A DNA stretch of 6,470 nt from Candidatus Thorarchaeota archaeon (GTDB taxonomy: Archaea; Asgardarchaeota; Thorarchaeia; Thorarchaeales; Thorarchaeaceae). Positions 1 to 6,112 of this stretch are shown in pieces. The notes under the pieces are model-generated. The model ran no database searches. It was given only the letters and a program-made list of their open reading frames with translations, and was not told the DNA's origin. Numbering within the stretch: the stretch's first letter is position 1; each line of letters opens with the position of its first letter. Location: the NCBI GenBank assembly GCA_030638785.1, contig DAOWDY010000203.1, forward strand, positions 1 to 6,470, read 5' to 3'. The position numbers were made by a program, and so were the translations under genes.

Positions 1-282
1 CCCGCAAGACTCTCTATTCTAGTCTACCTCTACTTCACTCAAAACGCGCAGTTCACACAACTTCAGAAGAAACTCAATCTGACCTCAGGGAACCTATCAA
101 GCCACTTGAGGAAATTACAGGACAAGAATCTGGTCAAAATAACCAAACACTTTGTAGAGCTAAAACCAACTACAATAGTAATGATCACAAAAGAGGGAAT
201 CGTGAAGGTCAGAAGTCAGCTTGTTAGAATGAAAGAACTTGTTTCTGCGGCTATTGAACAAAAGCCTAGTGCTCCTGAATAA
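1..282 (+). CDS. Winged-helix transcriptional regulator, 3' part only
   Basis: Frame 1 is open from the window edge to a TAA at 280-282, giving the last 93 residues; the start lies upstream. The visible part begins PARLSILVYLYF, then has a helix-turn-helix stretch (residues 18-45: FTQLQKKLNLTSGNLSSHLR, then KLQDKNLV) and a basic wing (about 46-65) ending in ITKEG, followed by a C-terminal helix. This is the pattern of the ArsR/MarR-like winged-helix family often labelled HTH_34, where 'GNLSxHLxKL' is the recognition helix. Such proteins bind DNA as dimers and usually repress one or a few nearby genes; the ligand and targets cannot be told from this fragment. The next gene is on the same strand 108 bp downstream and seems to have its own promoter, so an operon is not certain. 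Confidence 0.85.
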   Translation, partial: PARLSILVYLYFTQNAQFTQLQKKLNLTSGNLSSHLRKLQDKNLVKITKHFVELKPTTIVMITKEGIVKVRSQLVRMKELVSAAIEQKPSAPE

Positions 283-326
283 CCAGTTACTCATTTACAT
301 TCAGATGAGAATATTTCTTACAGAAG

Positions 327-340
327 TAGAATTATATCAA
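327..340 (+). promoter_or_regulatory. Possible archaeal TATA/BRE promoter for the downstream membrane protein gene
   Basis: A purine stretch (agaagtaga) runs into ATTATAT (331-337), an arrangement like an archaeal BRE plus TATA box. Transcription starting about 25 bp downstream would begin near 358-363, leaving a leader of about 30 nt before the GTG start at 391. The core AATTATATC closely resembles the GATTATATC box upstream of the hdrA gene in this window. This is a call by eye. Confidence 0.4.
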
Positions 341-390
341 TTTACGAGTATCTACAAATGACTCGGTGCGTGGGATAAGGTGGAGTACGA

Positions 391-1503
391 GTGAGTAGTT
401 CTTGTCGTAACAGAGCAATCATCCCAATCACGTTGCTGATGATATTTGGTTCATTGATAATGGTACAGGGACCTTGGATACCCCCAAGGTCGCTAGCGTA
501 TGAGTATCCTGATACTGAAGAGTATGCTTTCATACTAACCGATGAATCACCATCTTTCCAAGTGAACGTAACTAGACATATAGTCAAAGCTACGATCACA
601 GATGTAAACACTAATGGCACTCCTGTGAATATTTTCGCGTTTGATGACGATCGTGGAACTATACTGAATATCAGTGATGTTAGTAAAATTGTTGACGATG
701 GCATTGTAATTGATGGCGGTAATCGAATAATCACCCTGATTTTCTTTATACAGGATGCTAATGTTGAAGTCTCCTTCAAATTGATTTCTTGGTACTACGT
801 GGTTCTCGATGTGTTCTACGTAATGCCTCCTCCATACTTCCTGTATGGTGCAGCACTATTCATTATCGGAATTTTTCTAATACTCAAAGTTGAGAGAAAC
901 TGCAAAGGACCTCAGGGGCAAAAACGATGGCGAAGACGTGAAGGTCCTCTCGCAATAATTGTGCTAATTAGTGTCAGTGCAATGCTTGCTATGCCCTTAA
1001 TTTACGGTAGTACGCATGGAAGTTTTGAATCGAGAGGTTTGACAGAAACAACTACACATGATTTTACATACAACCTCACTGACTCATCACCCGAAATTAC
1101 AGTTGATTTGATGGATTATATACACGGGTACTCTAGTGTGTTCAGAATCAAAGTTGTCGAATTCAGAACAGAGGAACCAGTCCGAATTCGTACAAGGGAG
1201 GACCAACGTTTCTTGATAGTATTAGGATCGGTGACTTCGTTTAACGATTTCCGAATTGAGATTTCTATTATGGAGGAATCTAGCCACTTCATAGAAATAC
1301 GCAAAATCGATTCCGATACTTCTGTGAGTTTCAATGTTGTTGTTGAACGGTCTTACAGAGGCTTGAGAAATGATCCTGCAGTACCAATTCTTCTTGCGTT
1401 TTTCGCTGTTGCTCCCGCAAGTATTGCATTGTATCAGGCTAGAGCGATTTCACAAAGGTTGAATCTGAGAGAAACTCAACATGTTGCGAATCAGAGACAA
1501 TAA
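391..1503 (+). CDS. Four-segment membrane protein with two duplicated extracellular domains (unknown function)
   Basis: The protein has 370 residues. It starts at GTG 391 with GGTGGAG (379-385) 5 nt upstream; an in-frame TAA at 376-378 rules out a start further upstream. Hydrophobic segments lie at about 9-27 (signal anchor or signal peptide), 148-166, 187-206 and 330-348. The loop at 167-185 is strongly basic (KRWRRREG), so by the positive-inside rule it is cytoplasmic and both large domains (about 35-145 and 207-328) face outside. Four N-x-S/T sequons (N59, N75, N93, N228) all fall in those outer domains, which fits. The two domains look homologous: EYAFILTDESPSFQVNV (44-60) aligns with DFTYNLTDSSPEITVDL (224-240), followed by similar beta-rich sequence. 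I do not recognise a named family. No catalytic motif is visible; a surface, sensory or structural role is possible. The gene is convergent with the methyltransferase gene that follows. Confidence 0.8.
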   Translation: MSSSCRNRAIIPITLLMIFGSLIMVQGPWIPPRSLAYEYPDTEEYAFILTDESPSFQVNVTRHIVKATITDVNTNGTPVNIFAFDDDRGTILNISDVSKIVDDGIVIDGGNRIITLIFFIQDANVEVSFKLISWYYVVLDVFYVMPPPYFLYGAALFIIGIFLILKVERNCKGPQGQKRWRRREGPLAIIVLISVSAMLAMPLIYGSTHGSFESRGLTETTTHDFTYNLTDSSPEITVDLMDYIHGYSSVFRIKVVEFRTEEPVRIRTREDQRFLIVLGSVTSFNDFRIEISIMEESSHFIEIRKIDSDTSVSFNVVVERSYRGLRNDPAVPILLAFFAVAPASIALYQARAISQRLNLRETQHVANQRQ

Positions 1504-1510
1504 TGGAAAC

Positions 1511-1525
1511 GGAGAATCGATCTCC
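1511..1525 (+). terminator. Short inverted repeat just after a stop codon
   Basis: GGAGA-atcga-TCTCC forms a 5-bp stem 7 bp past the TAA of the membrane protein gene. No T-run follows, and archaeal termination usually depends on T-rich tracts, so a terminator role is weakly supported. The rest of the 134-bp gap up to the convergent methyltransferase gene shows nothing recognisable. Confidence 0.2.
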
Positions 1526-1637
1526 ACCCAATATGCTGAAGAACTTCCCTCTCAACTGCAATTAGACAACCTAGATGGGAGGAGCGCCTTGCCTTTCTTG
1601 ATGAAAGATTCACCGAGAGAGAAGATATCCACTAACA

Positions 1638-2261
1638 TCAGAGGCTTGGTAGAAATCTACCAGTTCGTTTCATATACTCCTTGTATTGCTCACCAAACCC
1701 GATCTCTGAGGCCAATAATTGCTCCTCCAGTTGTGCGCGATATACAGACAATGCAACGACAATGAAGAAATTGATCAAGAATAGAAGATTCAACGAATAG
1801 AGAACCAATGCGAAATTGAGTAATACGTTTGCGGTATAACCGGGATGGCGGATTCTTGCATATGGCCCTGTATCAATCAGGAGATGGTCCCTATCAAGAG
1901 CAATATCTCCGATATCGAACATCCCAAGAGTTCTTCCACTCCATATCAGTAGAATAAGACCGAAAGAAGCTATCATCAACCCCAATATTTGGACAATGAT
2001 ATCACCTTGAAACATTACAGTTCCTATTTTTCCATAGATGATATCTGGAACAGCAACAAGAATGATTACGAAAACAAATGGTAAGATGAGCGTAGTTACC
2101 AACCAGAGAAGATCAACCATTTTTGGCAGCTTAACAACCTCAATTGCATCATAGGAGCGTTCCCCATCGCCTCCACTCTTGCTATTTGCAAAATATGTTG
2201 ACAGTATTGCTACTACCAAAAGGACTAGCGATATTATCTGAAAAGTTTCAATTGGGACCAT
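1638..2261 (-). CDS. Isoprenylcysteine carboxyl methyltransferase (ICMT)/PEMT-family membrane methyltransferase
   Basis: The protein has 207 residues from ATG at 2261 (an in-frame TTG at 2267 would add two). The ATG is preferred because an AGGG sits several bases before it, whereas the TTG directly abuts that site. Hydrophobic segments lie at about 5-22, 49-71, 88-106 and 142-170. The C-terminal half has the family signature: GPYARIRHPGY (132-142), then after the last membrane helix a pair of glutamates (E179, E180) and FGEQYKEYMKRTGRFLP. In ICMT/PEMT enzymes this region binds S-adenosylmethionine near the membrane surface and methylates a lipid or lipid-like substrate. The substrate cannot be predicted: most prokaryotic members do not act on prenylated proteins, and nothing here points to a prenylation system. 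It is transcribed divergently from the hdrA-like gene and convergently with the upstream membrane protein gene. Confidence 0.85.
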   Translation of the reverse strand: MVPIETFQIISLVLLVVAILSTYFANSKSGGDGERSYDAIEVVKLPKMVDLLWLVTTLILPFVFVIILVAVPDIIYGKIGTVMFQGDIIVQILGLMIASFGLILLIWSGRTLGMFDIGDIALDRDHLLIDTGPYARIRHPGYTANVLLNFALVLYSLNLLFLINFFIVVALSVYRAQLEEQLLASEIGFGEQYKEYMKRTGRFLPSL

Positions 2262-2270
2262 GACCAACCC

Positions 2271-2316
2271 TGTAATTAACTATTGTTTAGTTATAATAAA
2301 CGTTGTTGTAATTACA
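2271..2316. repeat. Paired TGTAATTA elements flanking a TATA box (possible operator)
   Basis: TGTAATTA occurs at 2271-2278 and again at 2307-2314, where it is part of the perfect palindrome TGTAATTACA (2307-2316). The two copies start 36 bp apart and bracket the probable TATA box of the minus-strand methyltransferase gene. In addition, TTGTTGTAAT (2303-2312) recurs exactly at 2393-2402, near the expected transcription start of the hdrA-like gene. Repeated elements of this sort in a divergent promoter region suggest a shared regulator site, but the region is AT-rich and chance is not excluded. Confidence 0.35.
2291..2300 (-). promoter_or_regulatory. Possible TATA box for the minus-strand methyltransferase gene
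   Basis: Read on the minus strand this is TTTATTATAA, a good match to an archaeal box A. It lies about 30-35 bp before the ATG at 2261. With initiation about 25 bp downstream, the leader would be only around ten bases. Confidence 0.45.
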
Positions 2317-2360
2317 AATAACTTTCTTAACAATGTACAGACTGAAATAAAGTCGGGACA

Positions 2361-2373
2361 GAAAGATTATATC
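2361..2373 (+). promoter_or_regulatory. Probable TATA/BRE promoter of the hdrA-like operon
   Basis: GAAAGATTATATC: a purine-rich BRE-like run followed by TTATAT. The predicted start of transcription is near 2394-2399, giving a leader of roughly 25-30 nt that contains a GGAG (2410-2413) 10 nt before the ATG at 2424. A second copy of TTGTTGTAAT (2393-2402) lies on or next to the predicted start site, where a bound repressor could block initiation. Confidence 0.5.
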
Positions 2374-2392
2374 CCTCAGATAGCCCTCGCTC

Positions 2393-2402
2393 TTGTTGTA
2401 AT
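2393..2402 (+). repeat. Second copy of the 10-bp repeat TTGTTGTAAT
   Basis: Exact copy of 2303-2312, 90 bp apart in the same orientation. One copy is next to the methyltransferase promoter and the other at the expected start site of the hdrA-like gene, so a protein binding both could co-regulate the divergent pair. No function is proven. Confidence 0.3.
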
Positions 2403-2423
2403 CCCTGCTGGAGACTCTGTCTT

Positions 2424-5400
2424 ATGGTCAGCGAATCTGCACCAAAATCGGATGCACCTTCCAAGCCAACTGATGTTCTCATCATTGGTGGAGGAATGGC
2501 TGGAATCAGCGCAGCACTGGACCTTGCTAATGGTGGCCACCATGCACACATCATTGAGAGAAGTGTGAATATTGGTGGGAACTATGTGGCTGTGTACAAA
2601 ATATTTCCCATGCTCGAATGTTCGGCATGCGTAATGACCCCACTCACATCTTTTGTTGGAAAGCATCCAAATATCACGATTCATCCTCTATCTGAAGTAG
2701 AGAAGGTAGGGGGACGATCTGGTGACTTCAATGTCACAGTCCGCAAGAAAGCTCGTTATGTCAACGCAGAGACGTGTACAGGTTGCCAGCTCTGTATTCG
2801 TTCATGTCCTGTAGAAGTGCCAAATGAGTATGATCAGGGTCTCTCACTTCGTAAAGCAATATACATGAACTTCCCCCAACAGGTCCCACTCATCGCTACC
2901 ATCGATAAGGAATCATGCATTGGTTGTGGAACATGCGCAGGAGTCTGTCCTCAGGACTGCATAATGTACGATGATGAAGACAAGGTGACAGAGCTGAACG
3001 TGGGTTCCATCATTGTTGCAACTGGTTTTCAAGAGTACAAGCCTGTAGATTACACAGAATATGGCTATGGCATCTACCCAAATGTCATCACTTCATTCGA
3101 ATATGATCGACAGACCCATCCAACTGGACCGACAGATTCCCATATGATCCGGCCTTCCGATGGGAAGGAACCTGAGAAAATTGTGTTCGTCAACTGTGTA
3201 GGAAGTAGAGATGTCCGGGAGAATATCTCAGGTCACAGCGAGCACTGCAATCGAGTCTGTTGCTCTTTCGGATTGAAGCTCGCACAGGTCACTCGAATGC
3301 ATTATCCCGAAGACCACTGTGAGATTATCTACACATACATGGACATGCGTACTGCAGGAAAGGCACTGGAGGAGTTCCTCTGGGATAGTCAACACAATCA
3401 AGGTATCAACTTCATCCGAGGTCGTGTGGCTGAGATCTACGAGGACCCAGATACGCATGATCTGAGCATCAAGATGGAGAACACGGAAACAGGAGAAATC
3501 ATCGAGCTTGAAGATATCTCAATGGTTGTTCTCAATGCAAGTTTCAGACCAAGCGAGGGTTCAGAGGAACTCGCAAAGACCCTCAAGATTGAGATTGATG
3601 ACTTTGGTTATGTCAAGGAAAAACATTCCAATGCACACGGTGTCGAAACCACCCGTGCTGGAGTATATGTCGCTGGCTGTGCACATGGTCCTAAGGATGG
3701 AACTGATACTGTAAACGAGGGAAAGGGTGCAGCAATCGCCGCTCATTCTCACCTACCAATCCCAGTACCTGCCATAGTGCCAGAGATCCCCCCGGCAGAG
3801 ATTGTCGATGAACCACGTGTTGGTGTATTCATTTGTCACTGCGGCGGAATCATCGGAAACGAAATCAGCTCACCTGGGCTTGCAGAGTGGGCCAAGGACT
3901 TGCCCAATGTAGCCTATTCAACTGACTACCTCTTCATGTGCTCAGACCCAGGTCAAGAACTCATTACCAATGCCATCAAGGAACACAAACTCAACCGTGT
4001 TGTGGTTGGTTCATGTTCACCCCTCCAACATGAGGAAACATTCAGACGAGCACTGATAGCTGCAGGTCTCTCCCCATACTATCTTGTCGGGCCCGTAGGA
4101 CTCCGAGAACATCTAACCCTAGTAAACACTCAAGCCAGTAGGGACGAGAGGCAAGAGAAAGCTCAGGATATGATTCGCAGTGGGGTTGCCAAAGCAATCA
4201 ACAATGAAGTTGTCCCCATTAAGGAAGTTGAAGTCACCAGAACAACTATGGTTGTGGGTGGAGGAGTTTCAGGGATGACTGCGGCCCTTGATGTTGCACA
4301 GAAAGGCTATGAGGTCATCCTCGTTGAAAAGACAGACAAACTCGGAGGAAGGTTGAATGATTTGTACAGACTCTTTCCGAAGATGGAGAGTGCAGAGGAT
4401 ATAGTCAGCGACCTCATCGCTCGTACTGAAAAGAACAAACGAATCAATATCATTTTCAATTCCACATCTGTGAAGCGTGACGGATCTTACGGAAACTATG
4501 ATATCACCGTGCAGAATCTTGAAACCAAGGAAGAAACTGTCCATAGAATCGGAACAATGGTTATCACCATTGGTACAGATACCTATGAACCCAAACAGAA
4601 CGAGTACGGTTACGGCGAAGTACCAGCAGTGATGACAACTCTGGAGCTCGAACGTAAACTCCGAGGCGGAGAGATCAAGAAACCTCCGAAGAATCCAGTC
4701 TTCATCCATTGTGTTGGTTCAAGACAGACACCTGGAGAGGGTAACAAACACTGTTCAAGGGTATGCTGCTCTGCTATAATAACCATGCAGCACGAGCTCA
4801 ATGAGATGTTCCCTGACATCAAGATATTCTCAGCCTACAAGGAACACATCCGACCATATGCATCAGGCATGGAAGAGATGTGGAGAGAGAACCGCCAGAA
4901 TGGCGTCTCATACTTGCGTTGGGTAAGAGAGAATCCGATTACTGTGGAAAAGGCTCCAGATTCTGATGAAGCAATCATCACAATCTATGATACACTCTCA
5001 CAAGAAACTTTCAGGATCCGTTCAGATATGGTTGTTCTTGCACTGGGTCTTGAGGCTCCACATGATGTTGATGACCTCGCAAAAGCAATAGGTATCAATC
5101 GAGGACAAGATGGTTTCTTAGCTGAGATGCACATGAAGTACAGACCTGTTGAAACCACAGTACCAGGTGTTTTCTTGGGAGTCACCTACGCAAAGAATGT
5201 TCAGGACTCAATCAATCAGGCGAGAGCGGCTGCAAGCGAGGCTTCAGCCCCACTAAACCTGGGAACTGTTGAGATTGAATTATTGACAGCTGATGTCGAC
5301 CAAGACCTCTGTGTGGGATGCGATCTTTGTCATTACTCTGAGATCTGTCCGTATGATGCGGTTTCGATGATTGAGATTAGTCCTGGCGTGAAGAAGAGTG

Positions 5401-5528
5401 TCACTGATGAGATGAGATGTGAGGGATGCGGTGCGTGCACTGCCATCTGCCCAACAGGTGCACGAGACCTCCGTTGGTGGCGTGAACAGAGCTTCCTCGA
5501 ACAGGTAGAAGAGATGCTCCAGGAGTGA
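2424..5528 (+). CDS. hdrA: Tandem HdrA: fused double heterodisulfide reductase subunit A-like iron-sulfur flavoprotein
   Basis: The protein has 1034 residues against about 650-670 for an ordinary HdrA. HdrA is the cytoplasmic FAD subunit of HdrABC-type complexes that splits electron pairs between a high-potential acceptor and ferredoxin. Module 1 (about 17-445): FAD-binding GGGMAG (22-27); CSAC (C66, C69); inserted ferredoxin with C118/C121/C124/C128 and C165/C168/C171/C175; the HdrA-specific cluster motif C258...C275-x3-C279-C280; and the flavin motif AGCAHGPKD (417-425). A proline-rich linker follows (about 444-463). Module 2 (464-950): the HdrA N-terminal cluster domain (CHC 471/473, C506, C531); GGGVSG (612-617); S656 and D659 where CSAC should be; no inserted ferredoxin; a second special cluster motif (C763, C777, C781, C782); and GVTYAKNVQDS in place of the AGxxxGPKD motif. 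The C-terminal ferredoxin has C963/C966/C969/C975 and C999/C1002/C1005/C1009. Up to seven [4Fe-4S] clusters and two flavins are possible. The start at 2424 has GGAG 10 nt upstream. No hdrB, hdrC or mvhD is nearby, so partners and substrate are unknown. Confidence 0.93.
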   Translation: MVSESAPKSDAPSKPTDVLIIGGGMAGISAALDLANGGHHAHIIERSVNIGGNYVAVYKIFPMLECSACVMTPLTSFVGKHPNITIHPLSEVEKVGGRSGDFNVTVRKKARYVNAETCTGCQLCIRSCPVEVPNEYDQGLSLRKAIYMNFPQQVPLIATIDKESCIGCGTCAGVCPQDCIMYDDEDKVTELNVGSIIVATGFQEYKPVDYTEYGYGIYPNVITSFEYDRQTHPTGPTDSHMIRPSDGKEPEKIVFVNCVGSRDVRENISGHSEHCNRVCCSFGLKLAQVTRMHYPEDHCEIIYTYMDMRTAGKALEEFLWDSQHNQGINFIRGRVAEIYEDPDTHDLSIKMENTETGEIIELEDISMVVLNASFRPSEGSEELAKTLKIEIDDFGYVKEKHSNAHGVETTRAGVYVAGCAHGPKDGTDTVNEGKGAAIAAHSHLPIPVPAIVPEIPPAEIVDEPRVGVFICHCGGIIGNEISSPGLAEWAKDLPNVAYSTDYLFMCSDPGQELITNAIKEHKLNRVVVGSCSPLQHEETFRRALIAAGLSPYYLVGPVGLREHLTLVNTQASRDERQEKAQDMIRSGVAKAINNEVVPIKEVEVTRTTMVVGGGVSGMTAALDVAQKGYEVILVEKTDKLGGRLNDLYRLFPKMESAEDIVSDLIARTEKNKRINIIFNSTSVKRDGSYGNYDITVQNLETKEETVHRIGTMVITIGTDTYEPKQNEYGYGEVPAVMTTLELERKLRGGEIKKPPKNPVFIHCVGSRQTPGEGNKHCSRVCCSAIITMQHELNEMFPDIKIFSAYKEHIRPYASGMEEMWRENRQNGVSYLRWVRENPITVEKAPDSDEAIITIYDTLSQETFRIRSDMVVLALGLEAPHDVDDLAKAIGINRGQDGFLAEMHMKYRPVETTVPGVFLGVTYAKNVQDSINQARAAASEASAPLNLGTVEIELLTADVDQDLCVGCDLCHYSEICPYDAVSMIEISPGVKKSVTDEMRCEGCGACTAICPTGARDLRWWREQSFLEQVEEMLQE
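5521..5525 (+). promoter_or_regulatory. Ribosome binding site overlapping the end of the hdrA-like gene
   Basis: AGGAG lies in the last codons of the hdrA-like gene, just before its TGA (5526-5528), and 9 nt ahead of the ATG at 5535. This places the second gene under translational coupling to the first and fixes its start. Confidence 0.7.
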
Positions 5529-5534
5529 TTCGAT

Positions 5535-6104
5535 ATGGTCTCACTTGATGGCCTTTACGCTGGCTGGATGGTACTCAATGACCTACTTGGGGAACTTCAG
5601 GCAACTGGAACCTTCATACCTGACCTGACATTTGCAGACCTCAGGAATTCAAAGATGACATTAGAATACCTCCGGTCCTTCGAGGCTGATATCGGTGTTC
5701 AACACAATGCGGATAAACAGTTGAGAGATGAGATGGAACTCAAGATGCTCAGACTCCGAGAAACAATGATGGTCTGGATTGAGGAGAAGCAGGGTGTTGA
5801 GAAGAGGACGGAATGGCAGAAGAAATTTCAGGATGCTCTTGATGGTGCGATTGTACCAAAGATGGAAGAAAAGCCTATTCCAATCTCAGATCTACCAAGA
5901 GAGAAGGATATAGGGTTCTTCAGAATCAGACTGCCTGATGAGATACCTGTTGAAGTTGTGAGCGAGATTGCAGAAGAATGTGGCGTATTGATTCAGCTTG
6001 ATGGGGATAGGCATCTACAGGTAAGTGGAAACAAAGACTGCGTTCGAGATACCATGCAACGCTTAGGCGAGCTCTTCTATGGTGAGAGCAAGATGAAGAA
6101 GTAA
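5535..6104 (+). CDS. DUF2096-like protein, likely cotranscribed with hdrA
   Basis: The protein has 189 residues and starts 6 bp after the hdrA stop. It has no membrane segment, signal or cysteine cluster (the only cysteines are C149 and C169), so it is cytoplasmic and not an electron carrier. It has an N-terminal helical part (AGWMVLNDLLGEL, residues 9-21; then DLRNSKMTLEYLRS at 35-48), a long charged helix (about 57-90, possibly coiled coil), a linker rich in proline and charge (108-123), and a C-terminal alpha/beta domain (FFRIRLP at 128-134; then EIAEECGVLIQLDGD and LQVSGNK to about 167). This order and the 'WxVLxxLLxEL...LRxxK...' start resemble the DUF2096 family as I remember it from methanogens, whose function is unknown to me. 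The C-terminal part could be a small ligand- or nucleic-acid-binding fold of the ACT or KH type. The tight spacing suggests a role in assembly or control of the HdrA fusion; that is inference. Confidence 0.8.
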   Translation: MVSLDGLYAGWMVLNDLLGELQATGTFIPDLTFADLRNSKMTLEYLRSFEADIGVQHNADKQLRDEMELKMLRLRETMMVWIEEKQGVEKRTEWQKKFQDALDGAIVPKMEEKPIPISDLPREKDIGFFRIRLPDEIPVEVVSEIAEECGVLIQLDGDRHLQVSGNKDCVRDTMQRLGELFYGESKMKK

Positions 6105-6112
6105 GTCTTCAT
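6093..6112. terminator. Inverted repeat spanning two convergent stop codons
   Basis: ATGAAGA (6093-6099) and TCTTCAT (6106-6112) form a perfect 7-bp stem with a 6-base loop. The repeat covers the TAA of the DUF2096-like gene and the stop of the opposing small gene, which are only 4 bp apart. It could act as a two-way transcript end, but it is AT-rich, lacks a strong T-run, and lies in coding sequence on both sides. Confidence 0.3.

Noticed and set aside
342..779. 145-codon open frame on - opposite the membrane protein gene
   Set aside because: The + strand frame has a start with a ribosome site, coherent membrane topology and sequons. The reverse frame is rich in Ser/Thr/Ile/Val with no domain pattern.
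1481..1765. Open frame of 94 codons on + overlapping the ends of two genes
   Set aside because: It starts inside the membrane protein gene in another frame, and its last 128 bases are antisense to the conserved C-terminus of the methyltransferase. The unique part (1504-1637) is hydrophilic with no recognisable motif and no good ribosome site. A frameshifted tail of the membrane protein was considered, but there is no evidence for it.
2260..2568. 102-codon open frame on + at the start of hdrA
   Set aside because: It runs through the promoter region and out of frame across the FAD motif of hdrA, and it has no conserved features.
4269..4709. 146-codon open frame on - inside hdrA
   Set aside because: It lies opposite the clearly conserved FAD and cluster motifs of module 2, has no ribosome site, and its composition is that of a reverse-strand shadow.
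2424..5528. Idea that the double HdrA is two genes joined by a sequencing error
   Set aside because: The frame is continuous, the linker (about 444-463) is an ordinary proline-rich linker, there is no ribosome site or start at the junction, and the losses in the two modules are complementary. All of this favours a real fusion.
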